Assembly: GCF_002946355.1 (NCBI RefSeq)
Contig: NZ_PKOZ01000019.1
Location: forward strand, 1 to 37,245
From: Pradoshia eiseniae
Lineage (GTDB): Bacteria; Bacillota; Bacilli; Bacillales; Pradoshiaceae
Reading direction: 5' to 3'
Length of the DNA: 37,245 nt
Position 1 is the first letter of the stretch, and the number at the start of each line of letters is the position of its first letter. Below the pieces are notes generated by a model, which saw only the letters and a program-made list of their open reading frames with translations, was not told the origin of the DNA and did no database searches. The position numbers and the translations under genes were made by a program. Shown piece by piece: positions 1 through 7,529 of the stretch.

Positions 1-26
1 TTTTTGGGATAAAAAACATTGTTTCC

Positions 27-53
27 AAGAGTGAATAAAATGACTCTTTTTAT
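27..53 (+). terminator. possible intrinsic terminator
   Basis: A 6-bp stem (AAGAGT/ACTCTT) with a 10-base loop is followed by a T-rich run on the plus strand. It could end a plus-strand gene lying before the window. The stem is short, so this is weak. Confidence 0.3.
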
Positions 54-90
54 TTACACAATTATATGGACTTAATCTCCTATTCCCACT

Positions 91-293
91 CTTCCTACCC
101 CTCGCCTGGGTGAAGGGTGGGATATGCGTGGCTCTTCCCATCTTCCTCCCACCCCTTTCCCACACTTCCTACCTCTTGCCTGGGTGAAGGATGGGATATG
201 CGTGGCTTCTCCCATCTTCCTCCCACCCCTTTCCCACACTTCCTACCCCTTGCCTGGGCGAAGGGTGGGCATTGCCTGGCTCTTCCCATCCTT
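91..293. repeat. 74-bp tandem repeat, about 2.7 copies
   Basis: Units begin at 91, 165 and 239 with the same cttcctacc start, giving an exact 74-bp period. The third copy decays after about 55 bases. Each full unit holds TCCCACCC and GGGTGGGA in inverted orientation, so a single strand could fold into a hairpin. The tract is strongly strand-biased (pyrimidine-rich on plus). The small ORFs read through it are repetitive and not credible genes. It lies just beyond the 3' end of the RAYT-type transposase gene. Confidence 0.85.
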
Positions 294-338
294 CATCAAC
301 AAAAGGCAAGAGCTATACCCTTGCCTTTCATCTCTGCT

Positions 339-872
339 TTATTTTTCTACGAACTTTCGGTACATCTCTCGCGGATTATGCTGGTAGCAGGCATAGGTCT
401 TGGTTGTTTCGATAAAGGGATGACTTCTTTGCGTATTCTTAATATAAGAATTATAGCTGCTCCATTGATAGTCTTCCGGCTTTGCAACCATTCCAGCTAC
501 TACAGGGTTTAGGTGAATATATTTGCTTACATTGAGAAAATAATTCTCTTGATCTACATGAACAGCATGAAAGCGATCTTGAAAGACATGCCCATGGGTC
601 TGATATGTGCGATTAAAATAACTGGAATAACGTTGCAGGATGGTTTGCATAATTTTACTTGGAGAATGTGTAGCTGATTGGATGAGGAGATGGAAGTGGT
701 TGTTCATAAGGCAGTATGCATGTAGCTTAAATTGATATTTATGGTGGGCTTCTGTAAGAATCAATAGAAACCGGTATTTATCGATGTTATTTAAGAATAT
801 CGGTTCCTTTCTGGCTCCTCGGTTAATGATATGATAAATAGCATCATCAATCCATAATCTTGGTATTGGCAG
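339..872 (-). CDS. REP-associated tyrosine transposase (RAYT/IS200-like, Y1_Tnp)
   Basis: A small HUH-superfamily single-strand transposase of about 177 residues. Visible marks are the HUH motif in NNHFHLL, the family signature YIHLNPV and an N-terminal segment containing AIYHIINRGA, typical of RAYT proteins. The open frame continues upstream of the first ATG/TTG-type start (TTG at 764) without a stop. A strong AGGAGG at about 881-886 sits 8 bases before an in-frame CTG at 870-872, and the resulting N-terminus (PIPRLWIDDA) matches the family. The start is therefore a rare CTG or a mutated ATG. The gene stands alone: there is no IS200/605 TnpB partner, as expected for a RAYT. A 74-bp hairpin-forming tandem repeat lies downstream. 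The family assignment is firm; activity is unknown. Confidence 0.8.
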   Translation of the reverse strand: MPIPRLWIDDAIYHIINRGARKEPIFLNNIDKYRFLLILTEAHHKYQFKLHAYCLMNNHFHLLIQSATHSPSKIMQTILQRYSSYFNRTYQTHGHVFQDRFHAVHVDQENYFLNVSKYIHLNPVVAGMVAKPEDYQWSSYNSYIKNTQRSHPFIETTKTYACYQHNPREMYRKFVEK

Positions 873-943
873 TGTATTATCCTCCTTTCTTATAAAATTA
901 CCACCCTATACTCATTCGCCCATCCCTCCCCATTCTCCTTCCA

Positions 944-984
944 ACAAAAAAACTCCGGCGCCATCGTCAGTCGGCGCCGGAGTT
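944..984 (-). terminator. intrinsic terminator of the pot operon
   Basis: A perfect 12-bp GC-rich stem (951-962 with 973-984) and a 10-base loop are followed on the minus strand by a T run at 946-952. It starts six bases after the potD stop codon. Confidence 0.93.
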
Positions 985-989
985 CCAGT

Positions 990-2063
990 TTATTTCTTAT
1001 GCATCTTAAATTCCAAAAACAGCTCATTATAGTAGGCGAGCATTTGTTTGCCGAGGTTGTTGTAGACCTCAAGTCTTGATGTGAGTTCCTCGGATGGGTA
1101 GAAGCGTTCATCGCTTGAGACCTCTTCGCCGAGAATGTCCAAGGCAGCGCTGTTTGGCGTGGAGTAGCCGACGTAGTCTGCGTTTTGGGCGGCGTTTTCT
1201 GGGTCAAGCATGAAGTTGATGAATTGATGTGCTCCATCTATGTTCTTCGCTGTTTTAGGGATGACCATGTTGTCGAACCAGAGGTTTGAGCCTTCTTTTG
1301 GTACGACGTAGTCGATGTTTTCATTCTCCCACATGATGTCAGCGGCGTCACCTGACCAGACAAGTCCGACAGCTGCTTCTTCTTGTGCGAGAAGCATTTT
1401 GATTTCGTCCCCGACGATTGCTTTAATGTTTGGTGTCAGGGTATCCAGTTTGTTTTTAGCCTCGACTAGATGGTCTTTGTTCGTGTCATTGAGCGAATAA
1501 TTCAGGCTGTTTAGGCCCATTCCCATGACTTCACGGGCACCGTCGACGAGGAGGATCTGGTTCTCCAAATTCTTGCTCCATAGGTCGTTCCAGCTTGTGA
1601 ATTTCATGTCAGGGAGCATCTTTGTGTTATAGGCGATTCCGACTGTTCCCCAGAAATAAGGAATGGAGTATTTGTTTCCCTCATCAAAAGATAAATCTAA
1701 GAATCGTGAATCAATGTACTGAAGGTTAGGGATCTTGTCATGGTCAAGTTCATGGAGCAATCCTTCATCCTTCATTTTGCTGATGGCATATTCGGATGGA
1801 ACGGCTATATCATAGCTTGTTCCGCCTTGTTCGATTTTTGTCATCATCGCTTCATTGGAGTCAAATGTTTGATAGATGACCTTGATGCCTGTTTCTTCTT
1901 CAAATTTTTCGATTAAATCAGAGTCGATGTAATCGCCCCAGTTGTATACAGTCAGTGTATTATCGCCTGAGTATCCTTGGGCATTATTCAATCGATTGAT
2001 CATATATAGCAGGCCGAAGGATACGATCAGGATTATGATAAGCGAGCGGGTTAATTTACTCAT
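990..2063 (-). CDS. potD: spermidine/putrescine ABC transporter substrate-binding protein PotD
   Basis: Extracytoplasmic polyamine-binding subunit, 357 aa, the usual PotD length. An N-terminal hydrophobic segment (about residues 7-22) serves as export signal or membrane anchor. There is no lipobox cysteine, so it may stay tethered by this helix. The mature part begins with LTVYNWGDYIDSDLIEKFE, the PotD/PotF opening, and continues with the type-2 periplasmic-binding-protein fold (YDIAVPSEYAI, VGLVWSGDAA, LWFDNMVIPK). The start overlaps the potC stop in an ATGA arrangement, showing translational coupling. It is the last gene of the operon and is followed directly by a strong terminator. Specificity for spermidine rather than putrescine cannot be read from the sequence. 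Confidence 0.93.
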   Translation of the reverse strand: MSKLTRSLIIILIVSFGLLYMINRLNNAQGYSGDNTLTVYNWGDYIDSDLIEKFEEETGIKVIYQTFDSNEAMMTKIEQGGTSYDIAVPSEYAISKMKDEGLLHELDHDKIPNLQYIDSRFLDLSFDEGNKYSIPYFWGTVGIAYNTKMLPDMKFTSWNDLWSKNLENQILLVDGAREVMGMGLNSLNYSLNDTNKDHLVEAKNKLDTLTPNIKAIVGDEIKMLLAQEEAAVGLVWSGDAADIMWENENIDYVVPKEGSNLWFDNMVIPKTAKNIDGAHQFINFMLDPENAAQNADYVGYSTPNSAALDILGEEVSSDERFYPSEELTSRLEVYNNLGKQMLAYYNELFLEFKMHKK

Positions 2064-2863
2064 TCTCTAACCCCCATTTTTTGTGGCCTAGCGCTGCGCT
2101 GGGTAATGAAGTAATACCCAATGACCAATAGAATCGTGAACAGGAACAGCAATGTGCTCAAGGCATTAATGGTCAAGGAGATGCCTTGGCGTGCCATTGA
2201 GTAAATCTCTACCGATAAGGTGCTGAAACCATTGCCTGTTACGAAGAAGGTTACCGCGAAATCATCGAGCGAGTAGGTCAATGCCATAAAGAATCCGGCA
2301 AAGATGCCCGGCGTGATAAATGGCAGGATGACTTTCGTCAGTACATTCCATTGACTTGCCCCTAAATCGCGCGCAGCATCGATTAAGGTTGGACTCATTT
2401 CCTGAAGTTTAGGGAGCACCATGATAACAACAATTGGCACACTGAACGCAATATGTGACAGAAGCACAGAGACAAATCCAAGCTTAATGCCGATAATCGT
2501 AAACATAATCAGGAAGGATGCACCGATGATGACATCCGGGCTGACGATGAGTATGTTGTTTAAAGATAACAGTGTATTTTTTGTTCTTCTTTTCTTTACT
2601 TCATGGATGGCCAATGCGCCAAACACGCCTAAAACTGTGGAGATCAAGGCGGATAATAGGGCAATGACCAATGTGTTCAATACAATAATAAGAAGTCGCG
2701 TATCGGCGAATACTTCCTTATACCATTCAAGTGTGAACCCATCAAAATTATGCATCGTTCCGCTCGCATTAAAGGAGTAGAACATTAGATAGAAGATTGG
2801 TGCATAAAGGATGGCAAACACAAGAATTAAGTATAGATTCGATAGTTTAAATTTCTTCTTCAT
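2060..2863 (-). CDS. potC: spermidine/putrescine ABC transporter permease PotC
   Basis: Inner-membrane permease subunit of 267 aa with about six hydrophobic segments. It has the EAA loop that contacts the ATPase ([20 protein letters not shown], about residues 160-180). It pairs with PotB to form the channel. Its 3' end overlaps potD by 4 bp and its 5' end lies 10 bp after potB, so both are in one transcript. The N-terminus (KLSNLYLILVFAILYAPIF) is typical of PotC. Confidence 0.93.
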   Translation of the reverse strand: MKKKFKLSNLYLILVFAILYAPIFYLMFYSFNASGTMHNFDGFTLEWYKEVFADTRLLIIVLNTLVIALLSALISTVLGVFGALAIHEVKKRRTKNTLLSLNNILIVSPDVIIGASFLIMFTIIGIKLGFVSVLLSHIAFSVPIVVIMVLPKLQEMSPTLIDAARDLGASQWNVLTKVILPFITPGIFAGFFMALTYSLDDFAVTFFVTGNGFSTLSVEIYSMARQGISLTINALSTLLFLFTILLVIGYYFITQRSARPQKMGVRE

Positions 2864-2873
2864 TCTCCATCCC

Positions 2874-3665
2874 TCACTTTCTTCTGCCTGTCATAATCAT
2901 GATTAAGACCATAGCGATAATTAAGAACACGGCAATTGTAGCACCCATACCCCAGTCCTGCGTGACAAGGAAGTGCTGCTCAATCGCTGTACCGAGCGTG
3001 ATGACACGGTTTCCGGCGATAAGACGTGTAATCATGAAGAGTGACAAGGCTGGAATGAAAACAGCTTGCGCACCAGATTTTACCCCATCAAGCGTGAGGG
3101 GAAGGACGACACGGCGGAAGGTTACCCATTTAGATGCACCGAGGTCTCTTGCCGCATCGACGTACGATTGGTTCATTTCCTCAAGCGAATTGTAGATTGG
3201 CAGAAGCATGAACGGGATAAAGATATAGGTAGCGACAAATATAAAGCTGAAATCCGTAAACAGGATTTGCTTCGTTCCAATGCCGAGCACCTCCAAGAAG
3301 GCGTTGGCTGCGCCGTATGTGCCAAAGATGCCAATGAACGCATATGCTTTTAACAGCAAATTAATCCAGGTTGGCAGGATAATCAATAGAAGCCATAATT
3401 GCTTATGCTTTGTTTTGGTTAATAAATAGGCCGTTGGATAGGCAATCAATAAAGCGAGTGCTGTTACGATAAAGGCGTACCAGAATGAACTGAGCGTCAT
3501 TCGTAAGTATACCGGCGTAAAGAACTTCGCGTAGTTCTCTAGTGTGAACCCTCCATCAAGTCCAATGAAGGAATAGTAAACAACTAATAGGATTGGGAAG
3601 ATGACAAATAACGCAATCCAGAGAGAGTATGGGATGAGATATAAGGTTTTGGCTCTATTCTTCAT
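2874..3665 (-). CDS. potB: spermidine/putrescine ABC transporter permease PotB
   Basis: Permease subunit of about 263 aa with six predicted membrane segments and an EAA loop ([20 protein letters not shown]). The ATG at 3663-3665 is preferred over the earlier ATG at 3678-3680. It has GATGAGG six bases upstream, gives the normal [13 protein letters not shown] start, and overlaps the end of potA by 11 bp in a different frame, which fits translational coupling. It partners PotC in the membrane and PotA on the cytoplasmic side. Confidence 0.92.
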   Translation of the reverse strand: MKNRAKTLYLIPYSLWIALFVIFPILLVVYYSFIGLDGGFTLENYAKFFTPVYLRMTLSSFWYAFIVTALALLIAYPTAYLLTKTKHKQLWLLLIILPTWINLLLKAYAFIGIFGTYGAANAFLEVLGIGTKQILFTDFSFIFVATYIFIPFMLLPIYNSLEEMNQSYVDAARDLGASKWVTFRRVVLPLTLDGVKSGAQAVFIPALSLFMITRLIAGNRVITLGTAIEQHFLVTQDWGMGATIAVFLIIAMVLIMIMTGRRK

Positions 3666-4761
3666 GGCCGGCCTCATCATACGCTTCTAGGCGTTTATCG
3701 AATTCCTCTTCCGTTTCCCCCGGCAGCATGACATGGATTGCTTCCTCATCAAAATTCAAGCCAATCTCATCTCCCACAACGGCTTTTTTCGTGGAGTGGA
3801 CAAGCCATTCATTCCCTGCCTCATCAAAGCAGCATATCTCATAGTGAACCCCGCGGAACAGCTGAGAGTCAACACGTACTTGCAGCTTCCCATTCTCGCG
3901 TGTGGTGATTTCCAAATCCTCTGGGCGAATGACGACTTCAACTGTTTCATTTGGTCTAAAACCTTGGTCAACACAATCGAATTCTTTTTCGCCAAACTTC
4001 ACTTTGAAGTCGGCGATCATCTTGCCTGGGACAATATTTGATTCACCGATGAAATCAGCAACGAAGCGGTTGACTGGTTCATCATAAATATCTGTTGGCG
4101 TACCGCTTTGTTCAATTCGGCCCTTATTAAGGACAAAAATTTCATCACTCATCGCAAGAGCCTCTTCCTGGTCATGCGTAACAAAGATGAAGGTAATGCC
4201 AAGGCGGCGCTGCAATTCGCGAAGCTCATACTGCATTTCGGTACGAAGCTTCAGGTCAAGGGCAGATAATGGTTCATCTAGGAGGATGATTTCAGGCTCA
4301 TTGACGATGGCACGCGCGATGGCTACCCGTTGGCGCTGACCGCCAGACATTCCCTTGATTTCACGGTTCTCATAGCCTGCTAAGTTAACGAAACGCAAGG
4401 CTTCCTTTACTTTTTTCGCGATTTCGTCACCCTTCATTTTTTTAATGCGAAGGCCGAACGCGACATTTTCAAAAACGTTTAAATGCGGGAATAAGGCATA
4501 ATCCTGGAAAACAGTGTTCACTTGACGCTCATTGGCCGGAACATCATTAATCCGCTTCCCGTCGAAATAGATATTTCCTTCTGAAGGCTGCATAAAGCCT
4601 GCAATCATACGGAGAATGGTCGTTTTACCGCAGCCGGATGGTCCGAGCAATGTGTAGAATTTCCCGCGCTCAATCTCAAAGCTGACATTTTTCAAAACGG
4701 CTGGATCGTCATCATATTGCTTGGTGACGTTCTCAAAACGAATAATGGGTTGATTAGTCAT
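3655..4761 (-). CDS. potA: spermidine/putrescine ABC transporter ATPase PotA
   Basis: Cytoplasmic ATPase of 368 aa that powers polyamine import. Walker A is GPSGCGKTT (about residues 40-48), followed by a Q-loop, the signature MSGGQRQR, Walker B (IILLDEP) and the H-loop (VTHDQEEA). The last ~120 residues form the TOBE regulatory domain of importer ATPases. The second ATG (4759-4761) lies 8 bases after AAGGAG, while the first ATG at 4767 is only 2 bases from it, so 4761 is chosen. It follows the XRE-cupin regulator by about 28 bp and heads the four transporter genes. Confidence 0.94.
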   Translation of the reverse strand: MTNQPIIRFENVTKQYDDDPAVLKNVSFEIERGKFYTLLGPSGCGKTTILRMIAGFMQPSEGNIYFDGKRINDVPANERQVNTVFQDYALFPHLNVFENVAFGLRIKKMKGDEIAKKVKEALRFVNLAGYENREIKGMSGGQRQRVAIARAIVNEPEIILLDEPLSALDLKLRTEMQYELRELQRRLGITFIFVTHDQEEALAMSDEIFVLNKGRIEQSGTPTDIYDEPVNRFVADFIGESNIVPGKMIADFKVKFGEKEFDCVDQGFRPNETVEVVIRPEDLEITTRENGKLQVRVDSQLFRGVHYEICCFDEAGNEWLVHSTKKAVVGDEIGLNFDEEAIHVMLPGETEEEFDKRLEAYDEAGHEE

Positions 4762-4789
4762 GGTCATTACTCCTTCTTTGGACTATTAA

Positions 4790-5338
4790 TTAAAGATAAG
4801 ACTCCGTCGCTACAAGCAATAATTCACTCTCTCCAGCATGATCATTGACGATTTGATGATCTTCTGTCGCACTGAAATAGATTGCTTCCCCAGCCTTGGC
4901 ATAGTATTCTTTCTTGCCCAGAGTTATCATGATTCTTCCTTTTAATACGTACGCAAATGTTTCTGACAAGGATGGCTCGAATTTCTTAAACTCGCCCTTT
5001 TCCTTAAAGGTTAAAAGGATAGGCTCCATTTCCTTCTCATTGGATTCGGGGACAAGCCATTGAATTTGATAGCCGCGTTCCTCATCGACGTATTCAGTGG
5101 TGTCTCCTTCTCCATAAACAACCTTTTGAATTCTTTCCTCTTCATCAAAGAATTGCTTGGGCGTGCACCCAAGAACCTCTAGGATATCAAAAAAGGTCTC
5201 AATAGATGGGGAACTGAGTCCTCGTTCTAGCTGTGATATATAGCCTTTACTTAAATCGGTTCTCTCACCCAATTCTTCTTGTGTGAGTCCCTTTTTTAAT
5301 CGCAGGTTTTTAATTTTACTTCCAATCGCTTGTAACAT
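4790..5338 (-). CDS. XRE-family HTH regulator with C-terminal cupin domain
   Basis: Probable repressor of the downstream pot genes, 182 aa from the ATG at 5336-5338, which has GGGG seven bases upstream; the open frame runs further up without a good RBS. Residues ~5-60 form an XRE/Cro helix-turn-helix (LRLKKGLTQEELGERTDLSKGY with the usual SQLERG). The C-terminal ~70 residues form a small cupin barrel (ETFAYVLKGRIMITLGK, KAGEAIYFSA), as in PuuR-type sensors. Co-transcription with potABCD suggests it senses polyamines or a related ligand; that is inference from context. AGTAAAC-type repeats around its promoter could be its own binding sites. Confidence 0.87.
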   Translation of the reverse strand: MLQAIGSKIKNLRLKKGLTQEELGERTDLSKGYISQLERGLSSPSIETFFDILEVLGCTPKQFFDEEERIQKVVYGEGDTTEYVDEERGYQIQWLVPESNEKEMEPILLTFKEKGEFKKFEPSLSETFAYVLKGRIMITLGKKEYYAKAGEAIYFSATEDHQIVNDHAGESELLLVATESYL

Positions 5339-5365
5339 TCTATAACCCCAAATCGGTTTATTATT

Positions 5366-5415
5366 AGTAAACCCTTGATAGAGAAAGTTTATTGTTACCA
5401 AACTTTTAGTTTACT
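5366..5415. promoter_or_regulatory. candidate operator repeats upstream of XRE-pot operon
   Basis: AGTAAAC at 5366-5372 and its inverse GTTTACT at 5409-5415 lie downstream of the promoter's -10, and a third AGTAAAC lies at 5445-5451 next to the -35. This spacing around a promoter fits an autoregulatory binding array, but the motif is AT-rich and short. Confidence 0.45.
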
Positions 5416-5428
5416 TTTGACTTTCAAT

Positions 5429-5456
5429 ATTATACATGATTATGAGTAAACTTCAA
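5429..5456 (-). promoter_or_regulatory. SigA-type promoter of the regulator-pot operon
   Basis: On the minus strand, TTGAAG (5451-5456), a 16-bp spacer and a perfect TATAAT (5429-5434) lie about 90 bases upstream of the regulator start. Confidence 0.65.
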
Positions 5457-5523
5457 TGTTTTGCTCTTAGAAATTTTTTATTTTCCACAAAAATAATTCT
5501 TTTAAAGCCTAAATCCATCCCAA

Positions 5524-5551
5524 ATAAAAAAAAGCGCTCTTCAGCGCTCTT
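5524..5551 (-). terminator. intrinsic terminator of the MerR gene
   Basis: Two AGCGCT half-sites separated by four bases form a hairpin. On the minus strand it is followed by eight T residues (A run at 5524-5532 on plus). It lies at the end of the MerR-family gene. Confidence 0.8.
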
Positions 5552-5552
5552 T

Positions 5553-6317
5553 TCATTCATTATGATGGCTTCCGTATATACGCATTGCTTCACTCATATA
5601 TTCGGCGAGCCCGTTTTTGATTTGATTGAGATTTTCTTTGAAACGCTCATCAGCTGTGTACATTTCCCCAAGCCCGCGGAAAATCTCAATAGTGCACTCA
5701 TAATGGTAGCGGGTGATGTGCATGCGCCATTCATGGATGAGATCCTGCACGGCCTCCTCCCCTGGATTCTGGTCCATGACAGCAACTATTTTCTTGAAGA
5801 TAGCTAATCTCTCTTGCTCTATTTTGGCGAAATCATCATCCCTATAGGATTTCCGTTTCTTCTCTGATTGCTCGTAGGCTTTTGTTTGCCCATACCTCTT
5901 TCTTACCTCTTGCTCATACTTCTTTTGAAATTCATCTAGCTTGCTCCTGTCAAATGGCCGCAGACGTTCGTTGGAATCCATCTCTTTCCCTCCTCTAATC
6001 GCTTCTATTGTTTCGTCGACGGAATGGATAATACTATTTAAGCGGTCGCGCTTTTCAACAAGGATTTTTCTTTGCATCTGCAAAGCTTCCATCTCATCGA
6101 AATAGGGATCATCAAGAATTCTCTTGATCTCATTGAGCGGAAAATCAAGCTCCTTCAGGAAAAGGATTTGCTGCAGGCGCCCGGCTGCTCCCTTATCATA
6201 AAGGCGGTAGCCATTCTCTTCTATTCGGCTAGGTTTCAACAGATTAATCTGATCATAGTAATGTAAGGTTCGAATGCTGATGCCAGACATGTTGGCCAAT
6301 TCCTTTATCCTGTACAT
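5553..6317 (-). CDS. MerR-family transcriptional activator with TipAS antibiotic-recognition domain
   Basis: Cytoplasmic regulator of 254 aa. The start at 6315-6317 has GGAGGAG seven bases upstream and gives the standard MYRIKELANMSGISIRTLHY opening; the longer open frame has no such support. Residues 1-70 are the MerR winged helix-turn-helix (second half YRLYDKGAAGRLQQILFLKE). Residues ~75-110 are a coiled-coil dimerisation helix. The remainder matches the TipAS ligand-binding domain (YGQTKAYEQS, FKKIVAVMDQNPG), which in relatives such as TipA, Mta and SkgA binds hydrophobic drugs. Its own promoter has the 19-bp spacer of MerR-controlled promoters. It is divergent from a Cys-rich copper-binding-like gene. 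Confidence 0.87.
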   Translation of the reverse strand: MYRIKELANMSGISIRTLHYYDQINLLKPSRIEENGYRLYDKGAAGRLQQILFLKELDFPLNEIKRILDDPYFDEMEALQMQRKILVEKRDRLNSIIHSVDETIEAIRGGKEMDSNERLRPFDRSKLDEFQKKYEQEVRKRYGQTKAYEQSEKKRKSYRDDDFAKIEQERLAIFKKIVAVMDQNPGEEAVQDLIHEWRMHITRYHYECTIEIFRGLGEMYTADERFKENLNQIKNGLAEYMSEAMRIYGSHHNE

Positions 6318-6340
6318 CTTGTTTCTCCTCCCTTTCTTCC

Positions 6341-6371
6341 ATCCTAAAGCGTGACGTTGCGTCAGAGTCAA
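6341..6371 (-). promoter_or_regulatory. MerR-type promoter with 19-bp spacer and dyad
   Basis: On the minus strand, TTGACT (6366-6371), a 19-bp spacer and TAGGAT (6341-6346) enclose the dyad TGACGttGCGTCA (6352-6364). A 19-bp spacer with a dyad centred in it is the hallmark of MerR-activated promoters, so the gene is probably autoregulated. Confidence 0.7.
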
Positions 6372-6439
6372 TCATTATTTTGTTTATTGCTTTTTTAGCG
6401 GGGAATAGAACTATGGATAATACAGATGTAGGAGGAATG

Positions 6440-6772
6440 ATGGTGAAAGAAAATATGTATCAAGAATGCATCGATGCCTGCCTTGCATGTATGGATGCAT
6501 GCAATATGTGCTTTGATGCCTGCCTAAAAGAAGATGATGTGAAGATGATGAGTGAATGCATCCGACTTGATCGTGAGTGTGCCGACATTTGCGCCCTCGC
6601 TGCACGATCTATGCAATCCAACAGCCCTTTCGCAAAAGAGATTTGCAGGCTTTGCGCCGAAATCTGTGAGACTTGCGGACAGGAATGCAGGAAGCATGAT
6701 ATGGACCACTGCCAAATGTGCGCAGAAGCTTGCTTCAGCTGTGCGGAGGCATGCCGGAAAATGGCTGCTTAA
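6440..6772 (+). CDS. four-helix bundle copper-binding protein (Csp/YhjQ-like, DUF326)
   Basis: A 110-residue protein very rich in cysteine, in CxxxC and CxxC spacings along predicted helices (CIDACLACMDACNMCFDAC, CADIC, CRLCAEICETCGQEC, CQMCAEACFSCAEAC). This is the pattern of Csp1/Csp3 copper-storage proteins and Bacillus YhjQ, in which cysteines line a four-helix bundle and bind Cu(I). No signal peptide is seen, so it is probably cytosolic like Csp3. AGGAGG at 6430-6435 places the start at ATG 6440 (or GTG 6443); the open frame extends to 6380 without an RBS. It is divergent from a MerR regulator and followed by its own terminator. Confidence 0.85.
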   Translation: MVKENMYQECIDACLACMDACNMCFDACLKEDDVKMMSECIRLDRECADICALAARSMQSNSPFAKEICRLCAEICETCGQECRKHDMDHCQMCAEACFSCAEACRKMAA

Positions 6773-6778
6773 AAAGAG

Positions 6779-6822
6779 CCCCCCTGCAAACGATTGGTTT
6801 CAGTTTGCAGAGGGGGTTTTTT
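6779..6822 (+). terminator. intrinsic terminator of the Csp-like gene
   Basis: A GC-rich stem pairs 6780-6791 with 6803-6816, with one bulge, followed by six T residues. It lies seven bases after the stop codon. Confidence 0.9.
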
Positions 6823-6826
6823 ACCG

Positions 6827-7230
6827 TTCAAATAAAAGGTCTAGAATCTGCTTCCCAATCTGGCGGTTTTCACCCTTGAATGGATAGCAGTGAATATGGA
6901 TGGCTGGGTTGAAATTCAGCTCAATAATGGCTGAACCTGTATCTCCAGTCGCCATGACTCCCCCACAAATAACAGCTCCTGCCGCTTTAGCAGCCAGACC
7001 GGTTATTTCTTTATAGCATCTTGTATCGGTTTGGTTGATACTGTCTCCGCCTGTGCTATATTGAATTTCTCGTGCAAATAAGTGCGCTGATAGTCTTCTA
7101 TATCATATTCCTTTGAAAAAATGTGACTCCTAATCCGAAATCCGTTTTTTTTCGGTTTTATCACAATTGGAGCGCCGCAGTGTTTCGGGTAATCATTTAT
7201 GGCTCCTTCCATTGTTTCATATGAAACATT
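6827..7230 (-). pseudogene. remnant of GshF-type (GshAB) ATP-grasp ligase gene
   Basis: Two pieces on the minus strand in different frames resemble the C-terminal ATP-grasp half of bifunctional glutathione synthetase GshAB. The first (about 7003-7230) reads NVSYETMEGAINDYPK and then APIVIKPKKNGF, matching the ATP-binding VVKPKSTNFG segment with changed residues. It ends in a stop at 7003-7005. The second, in another frame (about 6827-7015), reads KEITGLAAKAAGAVICG and IIELNFNPAIHIHCYPFKG, the conserved GshF C-terminus. The central catalytic part between them is missing and there is no intact start. It is a decayed gene with a deletion and frameshift. Identification is by recalled family motifs. 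Confidence 0.7.
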
Positions 7231-7403
7231 ATGTAGGAATCACTCTTAATAGCTCGAATGATTTGTCGAGCATAGCACTCCTTAGGATTCTGGCAATTGG
7301 CTAATGCCCAAGCTAATTCCATATCTTGATAGAGATTTTGCATTCCTAGAAGGAGCTGTTCATCACCCATCTTCTGAACTTCCGGTAAAAGCATATTCAT
7401 CAT
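7197..7403 (-). CDS. small hypothetical protein
   Basis: A 68-residue ORF starting with MMNMLLPEVQKMGDEQ, preceded by CAGGGAG six bases before the ATG, so it could be translated. I do not recognise a family. It is helical in character, has no membrane segment and carries two cysteines (ANCQNPKEC). Its 3' end overlaps the GshF-type remnant in a different frame. It may be a real small gene or part of the same decayed locus. Confidence 0.35.
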   Translation of the reverse strand: MMNMLLPEVQKMGDEQLLLGMQNLYQDMELAWALANCQNPKECYARQIIRAIKSDSYIMFHMKQWKEP

Positions 7404-7529
7404 TTCAAACTCCCTGATAATCCTGCATACTGCTAATCAGTAACAGGAGCTATTGCATAAAATGATTCAGAGAAAACCACATTAATACATGGATGCTAGA
7501 ATGCAAATTAAATGAAAGAGGCGACGTCC

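Noticed and set aside
95-512. Several overlapping ORFs with repeated MGYAWLFPSSSHPFPTLP-type translations
   Set aside because: They are read through the 74-bp tandem repeat; the protein repeats follow from the DNA repeat and there is no RBS or family match.
890-1237. 115-codon ORF overlapping the 3' end of potD
   Set aside because: Out-of-frame shadow of potD that also runs through the potD terminator.
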